The notes under the pieces are model-generated. The model did not search any database and had not been told where the DNA came from. It was given only the letters and a program-made list of their open reading frames with translations. The position numbers and the translations under genes are program-made. DNA of 64,000 bases from Wujia chipingensis (GTDB taxonomy: Bacteria; Bacillota; Clostridia; Lachnospirales; Lachnospiraceae), in NCBI RefSeq assembly GCF_014337155.1, contig NZ_CP060632.1:1185001-1249000 (forward strand). The letters run 5' to 3'. Numbering within the stretch: the stretch's first letter is position 1; every line of letters begins with the position of its first letter. Shown piece by piece: positions 1 to 8,916 of the stretch.

Positions 1-1
1 T

Positions 2-754
2 GTAACGAAGATTAAGGCGCGTCCTGCAGAGAACGATTTTGTCTCAGAGGATGGAATTACACATCGCGTATGGCTGGTAACAGATGCAGCGGATATTGCG
101 GCAATTGAGCATGTATTTTCTGAGATGTCACAGATCTACATTGCAGATGGACACCATCGTGCAGCGTCAGCGGTCAAAGTTGGAATCAAACGCAGAAATG
201 CAAATCCGAACCATACCGGAGAGGAAGAATACAATTATTTCCTGTCGGTTCTGTTTCCGCATGATCAGCTGAAAATCCTGCCATACAATCGTGTTGTACA
301 TGATTTGAATGGGTATACTGCGGATGCATTTATAGATGCGGTCAAGGCAGATTTCGAAGTAGAAGCGGTTACGGAAGCATATCAGCCGGAAGAAAAGGCA
401 GCCTTTGGCATGTATCTGGATGGTATCTGGTATAAGTTGCGTGCAAAATCACATATACTATCTGAAGATCCGGTGGATGGACTTGATGTTTCAATTTTAC
501 AGGATCATCTCCTTGCACCGATTCTTGGAATTGAAAATCCGAGAACCGATAAAAGAATCGATTTTATCGGAGGAATCCGCGGTCTTGCGGAGTTGGAACG
601 ACGTGCAAACAGTGATATGAAGCTTGCATTTTCGATGTATCCGACATCAATTGAGGAGCTTTTTGCGGTTGCTGATGCAAAACGGTTGATGCCACCGAAG
701 TCAACCTGGTTTGAACCAAAGCTAAGAAGTGGAATCTTCATTCATAAATTGTAG
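2..754 (+). CDS. DUF1015 family protein, 5' truncated by the window edge
   Basis: The frame is open from the first complete codon at base 2 to TAG at 754, so the gene starts before the window and about 250 C-terminal residues are seen. The segment IADGHHRAAS (around residue 47 of the visible part) is the His-rich signature of the DUF1015 family, followed by the usual long alpha/beta C-terminal half with FIGGIRGL. The molecular function of the family is not established; in Clostridia it is often found near serine biosynthesis genes, but that neighbourhood would lie outside this window. The gene ends 18 bases before glgB with no terminator between, so the two are probably co-transcribed. Family assignment is confident; role is unknown. 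Confidence 0.85.
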   Translation, partial: VTKIKARPAENDFVSEDGITHRVWLVTDAADIAAIEHVFSEMSQIYIADGHHRAASAVKVGIKRRNANPNHTGEEEYNYFLSVLFPHDQLKILPYNRVVHDLNGYTADAFIDAVKADFEVEAVTEAYQPEEKAAFGMYLDGIWYKLRAKSHILSEDPVDGLDVSILQDHLLAPILGIENPRTDKRIDFIGGIRGLAELERRANSDMKLAFSMYPTSIEELFAVADAKRLMPPKSTWFEPKLRSGIFIHKL

Positions 755-772
755 AGAGGAGACACATTTGAC

Positions 773-2980
773 ATGTCCAAAAGAAAAGCAGTTTTTGCTA
801 TAAACTGGATGGAAGTCGATGCTTTGGTCCAGGGTATTCATAACAACCCGCATCATATTCTTGGTATGCATGAGTGTATCGATGATCTGTATATCAATGC
901 ATATCTGCCGGGGGCAAAGGTTGTGAATGCCATTGAGGCATCCACGAAGAAGAAGTACACGCTTGTATCGGAGCGTGTGCCGGGTTTTTTCTCTGTGGTT
1001 ATAAAAGATAAGAAACCATTTGAATATAAATTGAACGTCCGGTTTGACAATGGTGACGAAGTGACATATTTTGATCCGTACGTGTTCGAACCGGTAATTG
1101 ATCCGATTGATATCAGTTTGTTCAATGAGGGAAAACATTATAGCATCTATGAGAAGATGGGTGCACATCCAATGACCGTGGATGGTGTGGAAGGTGTACT
1201 GTTTGCTGTATGGGCACCGAATGCAGACCGAGTATCGGTGGTTGGTAATTTCAATAACTGGGATGGCAGACGGCATCCGATGCGGAAGTTGGATTATTCC
1301 GGTATTTATGAGTTGTTTATCCCGGGTAAGCTGGTTGGAGAGATCTACAAGTATGAGATTAAAGCAAAGTCCGGACAGGTATTCATGAAGAGTGATCCGT
1401 ATGCATTCAGCAGTGAGGTGCGTCCGGCAAATGCATCCCGCATCGTGGATATTTCCTATAAATGGAAGGATGCCGCGTGGATGGAGAAGCGGGAAAATAA
1501 GAATACCGACGAACAGCCAATGGCAATCTATGAGATGCATCTTGGTTCCTGGAAGCGTCCAACGGATGGCAGAGAGTTCTACAATTATCGCGATATCGCA
1601 AGCCTGCTTGCGGATTATCTGTTGATGATGAATTATAATTATGTCGAGTTGATGCCAATCATGGAGCATCCGTATGATCCGTCCTGGGGCTATCAGGTAA
1701 CCGGATATTATGCACCGACCTCCCGTTATGGTTCACCGGCAGATTTTATGTATTTTGTTGATTATCTGCATAGCAAGGGAATCGGCGTGATCTTAGACTG
1801 GGTTCCGGCACATTTTCCGAAGGATGAGCATGGACTTGGCAGATTTGATGGCACAGCACTTTATGAGCATGAGGACCCTAAGCGTGGGGAACATCCACAC
1901 TGGGGGACATATATATACAATTACGGACGCAATGAAGTCCGGAATTTCTTAGTTGCGAATGCTCTTTACTGGGCGGAGAAATATCATATTGATGGTATCC
2001 GGATTGACGCGGTCGCATCCATGTTGTATCTGGATTATGGACGTGGCGATGGTGAGTGGCTGCCGAACATCTATGGTGGCAATGAGAATCTCGAAGCGAT
2101 TGATTTCATTAAGGAATTAAACAGCAAGATGCATGAACTGCACAAGGGAGTTATCATGATTGCGGAGGAGTCAACCGCATGGCCGATGATGACGCATCCG
2201 GTTGAGGCTGGCGGACTTGGATTTGATTACAAGTGGAATATGGGATGGATGAATGATTTCCTGAACTATATGAAGCTTGATCCGTTGTACCGCAAATATC
2301 ATCACAACGATCTGACGTTCAGTATGGTATATGCATACAGCGAGAAATTTATTCTCGTACTTTCCCATGACGAGGTTGTTCATGAGAAAGGATCTATGAT
2401 TGCGAAGATGCCGGGCGGATACGAAGACAAATTCTCGAATCTGCGTGTGGCATATGGGTATATGATGACGCATCCGGGCAAGAAGCTTTTGTTCATGGGA
2501 CAGGAGATTGCGCAGTTTACGGAATTCAACGAGAATGCGGAAGTAGACTGGTCACTGTTCGAGTTTGATGCACATGTATTTATGCAGGGGTACGTTAAAG
2601 AGTTGAATGAACTTTACAAGACGGAACCTGCATTGTATGAGCTTGATTCTTCACCGGAAGGATTCACATGGATCAACTGTAATAGTGCAAATACAAGCCT
2701 TCTTTCTTATGTTAGAAAAGGTAAGAAGGAGAGCGATACGCTTTTGATCATCTGTAACTTCACACCGATGGAACACAAAGCATACAAGCTTGCTACTCCA
2801 TCCGGCGGAAGATGGCAGGAGATTTTCTCCAGCGATAACAACCGTTATGGTGGCGAGGGCAGAAATAACAAGACAGTGAAACAGGCGAAGAAAGCAGAGT
2901 GTGACGGACAGGAACATTATATCTCCGTTACAGTACCACCACTTTCTATCAGCGTATTCAAGAAGAAAATTGGCAAATAA
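773..2980 (+). CDS. glgB: 1,4-alpha-glucan branching enzyme GlgB
   Basis: This 735-residue protein has the usual length and layout of bacterial glycogen branching enzymes. An N-terminal beta-sandwich region and a CBM48-type module (about residues 130-220, FAVWAPNADRVSVVGNFNNW) are followed by a GH13 barrel and a C-terminal beta domain. The catalytic motifs are present: DGIRIDAVAS with the nucleophile Asp, MIAEESTAWP with the acid Glu, and LSHDEVVHEKGS with the transition-state His-Asp. It transfers alpha-1,4 glucan chains to make alpha-1,6 branches in cytosolic glycogen. The ATG at 773 is preceded by AGAGGAG. No other glg gene is in the window; the upstream partner is a DUF1015 gene, which is not an obvious pathway link. 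A hairpin follows the stop. Confidence 0.97.
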   Translation: MSKRKAVFAINWMEVDALVQGIHNNPHHILGMHECIDDLYINAYLPGAKVVNAIEASTKKKYTLVSERVPGFFSVVIKDKKPFEYKLNVRFDNGDEVTYFDPYVFEPVIDPIDISLFNEGKHYSIYEKMGAHPMTVDGVEGVLFAVWAPNADRVSVVGNFNNWDGRRHPMRKLDYSGIYELFIPGKLVGEIYKYEIKAKSGQVFMKSDPYAFSSEVRPANASRIVDISYKWKDAAWMEKRENKNTDEQPMAIYEMHLGSWKRPTDGREFYNYRDIASLLADYLLMMNYNYVELMPIMEHPYDPSWGYQVTGYYAPTSRYGSPADFMYFVDYLHSKGIGVILDWVPAHFPKDEHGLGRFDGTALYEHEDPKRGEHPHWGTYIYNYGRNEVRNFLVANALYWAEKYHIDGIRIDAVASMLYLDYGRGDGEWLPNIYGGNENLEAIDFIKELNSKMHELHKGVIMIAEESTAWPMMTHPVEAGGLGFDYKWNMGWMNDFLNYMKLDPLYRKYHHNDLTFSMVYAYSEKFILVLSHDEVVHEKGSMIAKMPGGYEDKFSNLRVAYGYMMTHPGKKLLFMGQEIAQFTEFNENAEVDWSLFEFDAHVFMQGYVKELNELYKTEPALYELDSSPEGFTWINCNSANTSLLSYVRKGKKESDTLLIICNFTPMEHKAYKLATPSGGRWQEIFSSDNNRYGGEGRNNKTVKQAKKAECDGQEHYISVTVPPLSISVFKKKIGK

Positions 2981-2992
2981 TTAAGATGAAAC

Positions 2993-3020
2993 GGGCTGTC
3001 CTTCGTGAGAAGGGCAGCCT
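2993..3020 (+). terminator. Hairpin after glgB, probable terminator
   Basis: GGCTGTCCTTC pairs with GAAGGGCAGCC (one G-U pair) around a GTGA loop. The U-tract is weak (TTTT only, about eight bases after the stem), so termination may be incomplete. Confidence 0.6.
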
Positions 3021-3079
3021 GTGAAGTTTTATGGATAAATGAATATTTACTTATATGAACATAAAAAGGAGGGACTTGA

Positions 3080-3931
3080 TTGGAAGACATCAAAGACATT
3101 GAATCGTCCAAGATCGAAGAGTATCTGAGCAAGCTTGGAGACTGGGCGTTAAATAAAGGGTTTCAGTTAGTACTTGCAATTATATGTATGTATATCGGCA
3201 TGAAGCTGTCGAAGCTGATCGTGAAGATGATACGCAAATCCTTCAAGAAATCAAACATGGAGGAAAGTGTTGCATCTTTTCTGTTATCGCTGATTAAATT
3301 CACTTTTTATGCTATCGTATTTATCACGGCTGCATCTATTGTCGGATTTCAGGTGACATCGTTAGTTACGATTCTTGGTACTGCCAGTTTAGCAATCGGT
3401 CTTGCGCTACAGGGTAGTCTGGCAAACTTCGCAGGCGGTGTGCTGATCCTGATACTCAAGCCGTTCCGTGTCGGGGATTATATCATTGAGAACGACAAGC
3501 AGTGTGAAGGTACGGTCGTGTCGATCGACATTTTCTACACGAAGCTGCAGACATACGATAACCGGATCATTGTGATTCCGAACGGAAACATTACATCCCA
3601 TTCGCTTGTCAATGTGACAGCAGCAGGAATAAGAAAACTGGATATCTCAATCGGCGTTGCGTATGATTCTGATCTGAAAAAGGTGAAGGATACGCTGTAT
3701 CAGGTTGTGACGGAGAACCAGTATTATGATAAGACGAAGGAAGTCGATGTGTTCGTGGATTCCTTCGGGGACAGCAGCATCAAGATGGGTGTCCGCTGTA
3801 TGGTTGCGACAGAGAACTACTGGAAGGCAAAATGGGAGATACAGGAAGCAATCAAATATGCATTTGATGCGCAGGGAATCGAGATTCCGTTTGACCAGAT
3901 GGAAGTGACTTTGAAGAATAAGGATGTATAG
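3080..3931 (+). CDS. Small-conductance mechanosensitive channel, MscS family
   Basis: A 283-residue membrane protein with three N-terminal hydrophobic segments (about residues 20-40, 65-90, 95-125). The pore-lining third helix is rich in Gly and Ala (SLAIGLALQGSLANFAGGVLILILKPFRVGDYI), the hallmark of MscS. The beta domain follows (VVSIDIFYTKLQTYDNRIIVIPNG) and then the cytoplasmic vestibule domain ending FDQMEVTL. It opens under membrane tension to release osmolytes. The start is TTG at 3080, chosen because AAAAGGAGGGA at 3064-3073 sits at the right distance and no ATG lies nearby. Length is typical for the short MscS/YggB type. It looks monocistronic, between the glgB hairpin and the metal operon. 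Confidence 0.93.
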   Translation: MEDIKDIESSKIEEYLSKLGDWALNKGFQLVLAIICMYIGMKLSKLIVKMIRKSFKKSNMEESVASFLLSLIKFTFYAIVFITAASIVGFQVTSLVTILGTASLAIGLALQGSLANFAGGVLILILKPFRVGDYIIENDKQCEGTVVSIDIFYTKLQTYDNRIIVIPNGNITSHSLVNVTAAGIRKLDISIGVAYDSDLKKVKDTLYQVVTENQYYDKTKEVDVFVDSFGDSSIKMGVRCMVATENYWKAKWEIQEAIKYAFDAQGIEIPFDQMEVTLKNKDV

Positions 3932-4008
3932 CATATGGAAAAAATAATAGAAATGTGCTATTATATAAAGTTGACAAAAATAGAAATAATTTTTAGGAGG
4001 CAATAGAG

Positions 4009-5139
4009 ATGACAAAGATTGATATTCTTTCAGGATTTTTAGGTGCAGGCAAGACAACATTGATTAAGAAACTGATTGCCGAGGCATATCAGGGTGAGAA
4101 GCTTGTATTGATCGAGAATGAATTTGGTGAGATCGGTATTGATGGCGGTTTCATGAAGGATGCAGGTGTGGAAGTCACAGAGATGAATTCCGGTTGTATC
4201 TGCTGTTCCCTTGTTGGAGATTTTGGTACAGCATTGAAGAAGGTAATCGTGGATTATGCACCAGATCGTGTAATCATCGAGCCATCCGGTGTTGGTAAGC
4301 TGTCAGATGTTATGAAGGCAGTTGAAGATGCAAAGCAGGATGCGGATGTTGTAATCAACAGTGCAACAACCGTTGTTGATGTGGCAAAGTGCAAGATGTA
4401 TATGAAGAACTTCGGTGAGTTCTTCAACAACCAGGTAGAAAGTGCTGGAACGATTGTACTTTCCCGTACACAGAATGTACCGGAGAAGAAGGTAAACGAT
4501 ACAGTTGCTATGCTGCGTGAGCATAACAAGGATGCAGCCATTATCACAACACCTTGGGATGACATCGACGGTAAGGTAATCTTGGATGCGATGGAACATG
4601 CAAATACGCTCGATAAGCTGATCAAAGAGGCAGTTGAGATTGCAAGAAAGCATGAGGAAGAGCATCATCACCACGATCACGATCATGACCATGAGGAGCA
4701 TGAACATCATCATGATCACGAGCATGAGGAGCATGAACATCATCATGATCACGAGCATGAGGAACACGAGCATCATCATGATCACGACCATCACGAGCAT
4801 GGACCTGGATGTACATGTGGCTGCCACGACCATGACCACCATCATGATCATCATGCAGATGAGGTATTTACAAGCTGGGGCAAGGAGACTGCTAAGAAGT
4901 TTGCAGATGCCGATATGGAACAGATCCTGAAGACACTGGCTGACAACGCAGACGAATATGGTATCATCCTGCGTGCCAAGGGTATTGTTCCAAATACGGA
5001 CGGCGAGTGGATTCACTTCGACCTGACACCGGGCGAATATGAGATCCGTAAGGGCACAGCTGATTACACAGGTAAGCTTTGTGTCATCGGAAGCAATCTG
5101 AAGGAAGATAAGCTGGCAGAGTTGTTCGGGGTTGCATAA
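4009..5139 (+). CDS. CobW/COG0523-family GTPase with long His-rich metal-binding loop
   Basis: A 376-residue P-loop GTPase of the G3E class. The N-terminus reads FLGAGKTTLIKK (Walker A), then the GCICC metal site (C-x-C-C) at about residues 63-67, and a CobW C-terminal domain near residues 290-376. Between them (about 218-283) is an extreme His/Asp/Glu loop containing CTCGC, built partly from a tandem DNA repeat. Members of this family act as metallochaperones or metal-allocation GTPases, commonly for zinc. It is the first gene of a tight run: a second CobW GTPase, then a metal ABC importer. That neighbourhood strongly suggests zinc. AGGAGGC precedes the ATG by eight bases. Which client protein receives the metal cannot be read from sequence. 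Confidence 0.93.
   Translation: MTKIDILSGFLGAGKTTLIKKLIAEAYQGEKLVLIENEFGEIGIDGGFMKDAGVEVTEMNSGCICCSLVGDFGTALKKVIVDYAPDRVIIEPSGVGKLSDVMKAVEDAKQDADVVINSATTVVDVAKCKMYMKNFGEFFNNQVESAGTIVLSRTQNVPEKKVNDTVAMLREHNKDAAIITTPWDDIDGKVILDAMEHANTLDKLIKEAVEIARKHEEEHHHHDHDHDHEEHEHHHDHEHEEHEHHHDHEHEEHEHHHDHDHHEHGPGCTCGCHDHDHHHDHHADEVFTSWGKETAKKFADADMEQILKTLADNADEYGIILRAKGIVPNTDGEWIHFDLTPGEYEIRKGTADYTGKLCVIGSNLKEDKLAELFGVA
4690..4788 (+). repeat. Three tandem 33-bp repeats encoding the His-rich loop
   Basis: Units start at 4690, 4723 and 4756. The first two are identical and the third differs at a few positions. Each encodes an 11-residue block of the form HEEHEHHHDHE, in frame with the GTPase, so copy number can change without breaking the protein. 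Confidence 0.9.
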
Positions 5140-5183
5140 TCCCGGCACTTTGCGTAAAGGATAGAGAAGAAAGGAAATAGAGT

Positions 5184-6146
5184 ATGGGACCAACAAAGGA
5201 AGTAGAAGAGATTCCGGTATATATGTTTATGGGCTTTCTGGAAAGCGGAAAGACAACCTTTGCGAACGAAACTCTGATTGACCGTGGATTTACAGAAGGC
5301 GAACCGACCCTTCTGCTTGTCTGCGAAGAGGGAATCGAGGAGTACGATGAGGAGTATCTGAAGAGTCAGAATATCTTCGTGGAATATCTGGAGGAATCCA
5401 ACTTAAATACCGAATATCTGCTTGACCTGCAGGATAAGTATAAGCCGACCCGTGTGATGATCGAGTATAACGGTACATGGAAGATGGATAAGCTGTTTTC
5501 CATCCGCGTGCCAAAGGGCTGGACAATCGTACAGGTAATCACATTTGTCGATGCATCCACCTTTGATGTATATGTAGCAAATATGAAAGCGATGATGATG
5601 GAACAGTTATCGAGCGCAGATATGATCATCTTCAACCGATGCGATGAGAATACAAAGCGTGCGGAGTACCGCCGGAGCATTCGTGCGGTAAATCGTCGTG
5701 CGCAGGTGATCTTCGAGAACAAGGATGGCGCAGCCGATGTCGGTGATGAGGAGTTAGATCTGCCATATGAGATCGACAAGCCAAGTATCACACTCGAGGA
5801 TGAAGATTATGGTATCTTCTATATTGATGCCTGCGACAATCCGGACAAATACGTCGGAAAGCAGATCACATTTAAGGCGATGGTACACAAGCCGAAAAGC
5901 TACAAGGCAAACGAATTCGTACCAGGTAGATTTGCGATGACCTGCTGTGCCGAAGATGTCGCATTTATCGGATTTAAGTGCTATTCCGATCTGGCAAAGC
6001 ATCTGAAGGACAGACAGTGGGTAACAGTTACGGGAACCATTGACAAAGAATTTTATCCGGAGTTTGAGGGCGAAGGACCTGTGATCCGTGCCACGAAGAT
6101 CGAACCGGCCAAACCAGCCGAAGAAGAACTTGTATATTTCAACTAA
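5184..6146 (+). CDS. CobW-like GTPase fused to a YcgQ/DUF1980-like C-terminal domain
   Basis: This 320-residue protein begins with a G3E-like P-loop (MGFLESGKTTFANE, residues about 16-29) but lacks the C-x-C-C metal motif of its upstream neighbour. The middle reads as a CobW-type GTPase (VITFVDASTFDVYV, MIIFNRCDENTKRAEYRRSIRAVN). From about residue 205 it changes to a beta-rich domain (DKYVGKQITFKAMV, GRFAMTCCAEDVAFIGF, WVTVTGTIDKEFYPEF, ending ELVYFN). That matches my memory of the C-terminal domain of YcgQ-type proteins (TIGR03943/DUF1980), which partner YcgR permeases. It lies between a CobW GTPase and a metal ABC importer. A role in metal delivery is inferred; the fusion is the notable point. 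Confidence 0.8.
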   Translation: MGPTKEVEEIPVYMFMGFLESGKTTFANETLIDRGFTEGEPTLLLVCEEGIEEYDEEYLKSQNIFVEYLEESNLNTEYLLDLQDKYKPTRVMIEYNGTWKMDKLFSIRVPKGWTIVQVITFVDASTFDVYVANMKAMMMEQLSSADMIIFNRCDENTKRAEYRRSIRAVNRRAQVIFENKDGAADVGDEELDLPYEIDKPSITLEDEDYGIFYIDACDNPDKYVGKQITFKAMVHKPKSYKANEFVPGRFAMTCCAEDVAFIGFKCYSDLAKHLKDRQWVTVTGTIDKEFYPEFEGEGPVIRATKIEPAKPAEEELVYFN

Positions 6147-6175
6147 TTAAGGAGAATTAGAAAGGAGGAACCGCG

Positions 6176-6892
6176 ATGGTTCTATCATGTGAAGATGTAT
6201 CCCTTGGATACGAAGGAAAACCAGTGGTTGAACATCTGAATTTCCGTCTCGAACAAGGAGATTATCTCTGCATCCTTGGAGAAAACGGTTCCGGAAAAAG
6301 TACTCTGATGAAAGCGATTCTGGGACTGAAAAGTCCTATGCAGGGAATGCTTGTCAGAGGCGAAGATTTGAAAGCAAATGAAATTGGATATCTGCCACAG
6401 CAGACTGTGACACAACGCGATTTTCCTGCATCCGTGCAGGAAATCGTTTTGTCAGGGTTCTTGTCGAAACGTGGCATGCGTCCATTCTATAACAAAGAGG
6501 AGCGGAAAATCGCACAGAAGAACATGAAACGGCTGGAGATTGAACCATTCATGAAGAAATGCTACCGCGATCTGTCCGGTGGACAGCAGCAGCGCGTGTT
6601 GCTTGCGCGGGCACTCTGTGCAACCTCGAAGCTCCTGTTGCTTGATGAGCCGGTAGCGGGATTGGATCCACGTGTGACAGCCGAGATGTATGAGCTGATC
6701 CAGAAGCTGAACCGGGAAGGTATCACGATCATTATGGTATCGCACGATACACAGGCAGCCGCACAATATGCGAACAAGGTGCTGCATGTGAGTGATAAAC
6801 CAGAGTTTTTCGATTCCAAGGAAGCGTATTTGAAGAGCGCAATCGGCAGACAGTATGCGGATTACGCAACGACAAGAGAAGAAGGAGTATAG
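6176..6892 (+). CDS. znuC: Metal (probably zinc) ABC transporter ATP-binding protein
   Basis: A 238-residue ABC ATPase with all core motifs: Walker A GENGSGKST (about residues 36-44), Q-loop QQTV, signature LSGGQQQR, Walker B LLLLDEP and the switch His in VSHDT. It is the ZnuC/AdcC/MntB type by size and by being followed directly by a nine-helix type permease and a His-rich binding protein. It couples ATP hydrolysis to metal import. GGAGG precedes the ATG, and the gene is separated from the permease by two bases. The name is by analogy; zinc rather than manganese is suggested by the upstream CobW pair and the His-rich lipoprotein. Confidence 0.92.
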   Translation: MVLSCEDVSLGYEGKPVVEHLNFRLEQGDYLCILGENGSGKSTLMKAILGLKSPMQGMLVRGEDLKANEIGYLPQQTVTQRDFPASVQEIVLSGFLSKRGMRPFYNKEERKIAQKNMKRLEIEPFMKKCYRDLSGGQQQRVLLARALCATSKLLLLDEPVAGLDPRVTAEMYELIQKLNREGITIIMVSHDTQAAAQYANKVLHVSDKPEFFDSKEAYLKSAIGRQYADYATTREEGV

Positions 6893-6894
6893 AT

Positions 6895-7734
6895 ATGTGG
6901 AATACATTAGTTGAATACCTGCAATATCCATTTGTCCGTCGGATCTTAGTTGCTGGTGTGCTGGTTGCCTTTTGTGCATCCATGCTTGGCGTGACACTTG
7001 TGTTAAAACGCTTTTCTTATATTGGAGACGGACTGTCCCATGTGGCATTTGCTGCGATGGCAATCGCGATGGTGCTGCGGATGACGAACAATACACTTAT
7101 AATATTGCCGATCACGGTTGTGGCAGCAATCCTGATGCTGAAGACTGGACAGAATGCGAAGATCAACGGAGATGCCGTGATCGCGATGCTTTCCGTTGGA
7201 TCGCTGGCATTTGGATATCTGATCATGAATGTATCCGGAACATCGCAGAATGTATCCGGGGATGTGTGCTCGACACTGTTTGGCGCGGCATCCATACTCA
7301 CATTATCGAATACAGATGTGTGGATCTGCCTGATTATGTCGCTGTTGGTACTTGTGTTCTACATCTTGTACTATCACAAGATCTTCTCGGTGACATTTGA
7401 TGAGAATTTTGCACGCGCAACCGGTATTCATACGGGCGCCTACAATGTGCTGATGGCGGTAGTCACAGCCGTTGTGATCGTAGTTGCGATGAATATCGTC
7501 GGATCACTTCTGGTATCGGCGCTGATCATATTCCCGGCACTTTCCGCAATGCGTGTATTTAAGAATTATAAGAGTGTGTTTATCTGTTCTGCTGTGTATG
7601 GTGTGGTATCCTCTGGCGTGGGAATCCTCATTTCCATCGCGGCATCGACACCGGTCAGTGCGACGATCGTAGCGATTGACATCGTATTATTTGTGATATT
7701 CAGCATCATCGGAATCGCACTGCACAGAGAGTAG
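6895..7734 (+). CDS. znuB: Metal (probably zinc) ABC transporter permease
   Basis: A 279-residue, highly hydrophobic protein with about eight or nine predicted membrane helices. Family signatures of ABC-3 permeases include LVLKRFSYIGDGLSHVAFAA near residue 40-60 and NIVGSLLVSALIIFPALSAM near residue 200-220. It forms the membrane channel of the importer with the ATPase immediately upstream and receives metal from the lipoprotein immediately downstream. Start and stop positions are almost contiguous with both neighbours, so a single transcript is likely. The final helix pair (VVSSGVGILISI, IVAIDIVLFVIFSIIGIAL) is complete, so the gene is intact. Confidence 0.93.
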   Translation: MWNTLVEYLQYPFVRRILVAGVLVAFCASMLGVTLVLKRFSYIGDGLSHVAFAAMAIAMVLRMTNNTLIILPITVVAAILMLKTGQNAKINGDAVIAMLSVGSLAFGYLIMNVSGTSQNVSGDVCSTLFGAASILTLSNTDVWICLIMSLLVLVFYILYYHKIFSVTFDENFARATGIHTGAYNVLMAVVTAVVIVVAMNIVGSLLVSALIIFPALSAMRVFKNYKSVFICSAVYGVVSSGVGILISIAASTPVSATIVAIDIVLFVIFSIIGIALHRE

Positions 7735-7742
7735 AGGTGGCG

Positions 7743-8804
7743 ATGATGAAGCACAGACATTTAAAATCAATCGGGATTGCTCTTGTTCTTTGTCTGTCCC
7801 TGCTTTCCGGGTGTGCCAAGCCGGTGCAAATGGCGAACAAAGACGAAAATGTGATCCTATGTACGACCTTTGCGGCGTATGACTGGGTGCGGGAAATCCT
7901 TGGAGACACAGATACATTTACATGCCGGATGCTGGTCGATAACGGTGTGGACTTACACAGCTACCAGCCAAGTGCACAGGATATCATGAAGATCGCGAAT
8001 TGCCGGATGTTAGTCTATGTCGGTGGCGAGAGCGATACATGGGTGAGCGATGCGCTTGTGGAGTCCGGAAATGAAAATATTGTTGCAATCAGTCTGTTAG
8101 ATCTGGTTGGTAACCGCGCGTTAAATGAAGTGGAGTTAGAGGGTGTGGAAGAACACCATCATCACGATCATGACGATGAAGACCATGACCATGAAGCAGA
8201 ACCGGCAGACCATGCAGAGGGCGAAGCAGACAATACGGATGGACAGAATGCTGCAGAAGATGACCATTACGATGAACATGTGTGGTTATCCCTGAAAAAT
8301 GCAATCGTCTGCACCGAGACGTTAGCAGATGCTATTACGGAACTGGATTCTGACAATGCAAAACAGTATGTGGCAAACGCTAAAACATATACTGGAAAGC
8401 TGGAAGCGTTAGATGATGACTATCAGACGATGCGGGACGCAGCCACACAGACGACGATCTTGGTCGGCGACCGGTTCCCGTTCCTGTATCTGGCAGAGGA
8501 TTATGATATTCATTACTTTGCCGCATATTCGGGCTGTTCTGCAGATGTGGAGGCAAGTGTGCATACAGTTACCTATCTGGCGGAGAAGCTGCAGGAGTAC
8601 AAGTTGCAAGCCATCTATGTGGTGGACAATGGTACCGACAGCCTCGCGAATACGATTGCGGAATCCGCAGAGATGCAACCCAAAATTCTGCATTTGTCGT
8701 CCATGCAGTCCGTGACGAAGGACGACATAGAAAAAGGATGCACATACCTGTCTTATATGGAAGAAAATCTGCAAATGCTGAAACAAGGTTTGCAGGCACC
8801 ATAA
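7743..8804 (+). CDS. znuA: Metal ABC transporter substrate-binding lipoprotein, His-rich
   Basis: The protein starts with a lipoprotein signal peptide ending LSLLSGCAKP, so it is anchored to the membrane outer face by the Cys. It is a cluster A-I (ZnuA/AdcA) binding protein: an early ligand region with VDLHSYQPSAQDIMKIA, a central His/Asp/Glu-rich loop (about residues 136-160, HHHHDHDDEDHDHE), DEHVWLSLKNAIVC, and the later lobe with FAAYSGCSADVEASVHTVTYL. It captures zinc or a similar ion and hands it to the permease. I start at ATG 7743, because AGAGGTGG at 7733-7740 is its ribosome site; an in-frame GTG at 7737 lies inside that site and ATG 7746 is a close alternative. Last gene of the operon. 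Confidence 0.92.
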   Translation: MMKHRHLKSIGIALVLCLSLLSGCAKPVQMANKDENVILCTTFAAYDWVREILGDTDTFTCRMLVDNGVDLHSYQPSAQDIMKIANCRMLVYVGGESDTWVSDALVESGNENIVAISLLDLVGNRALNEVELEGVEEHHHHDHDDEDHDHEAEPADHAEGEADNTDGQNAAEDDHYDEHVWLSLKNAIVCTETLADAITELDSDNAKQYVANAKTYTGKLEALDDDYQTMRDAATQTTILVGDRFPFLYLAEDYDIHYFAAYSGCSADVEASVHTVTYLAEKLQEYKLQAIYVVDNGTDSLANTIAESAEMQPKILHLSSMQSVTKDDIEKGCTYLSYMEENLQMLKQGLQAP

Positions 8805-8916
8805 ATGGAATTCACATTTTCTTGACATTTTCTTCAAAATTTAACCATAGCTTGGGGTTATGATTAAGCCATAACAAAGATAAGTAATAAAACTTATGTC
8901 GAATGGAGGAATTGAT

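Noticed and set aside
3972..3997. TTGACA before the first CobW gene as a promoter
   Set aside because: No acceptable -10 box lies 16-18 bases downstream; the real promoter is not clear.
4303..5196. Long minus-strand ORF opposite the His-rich GTPase
   Set aside because: It is the antisense shadow of the CAT/CAC repeats in a clearly coding plus-strand gene; its Met/Val-rich product has no family features.
8822..8874. TTGACA and a GTTATG/CATAAC inverted repeat before htrA as promoter and operator
   Set aside because: The -35 is perfect but no -10 fits, and the six-base repeat is short; not strong enough to call.
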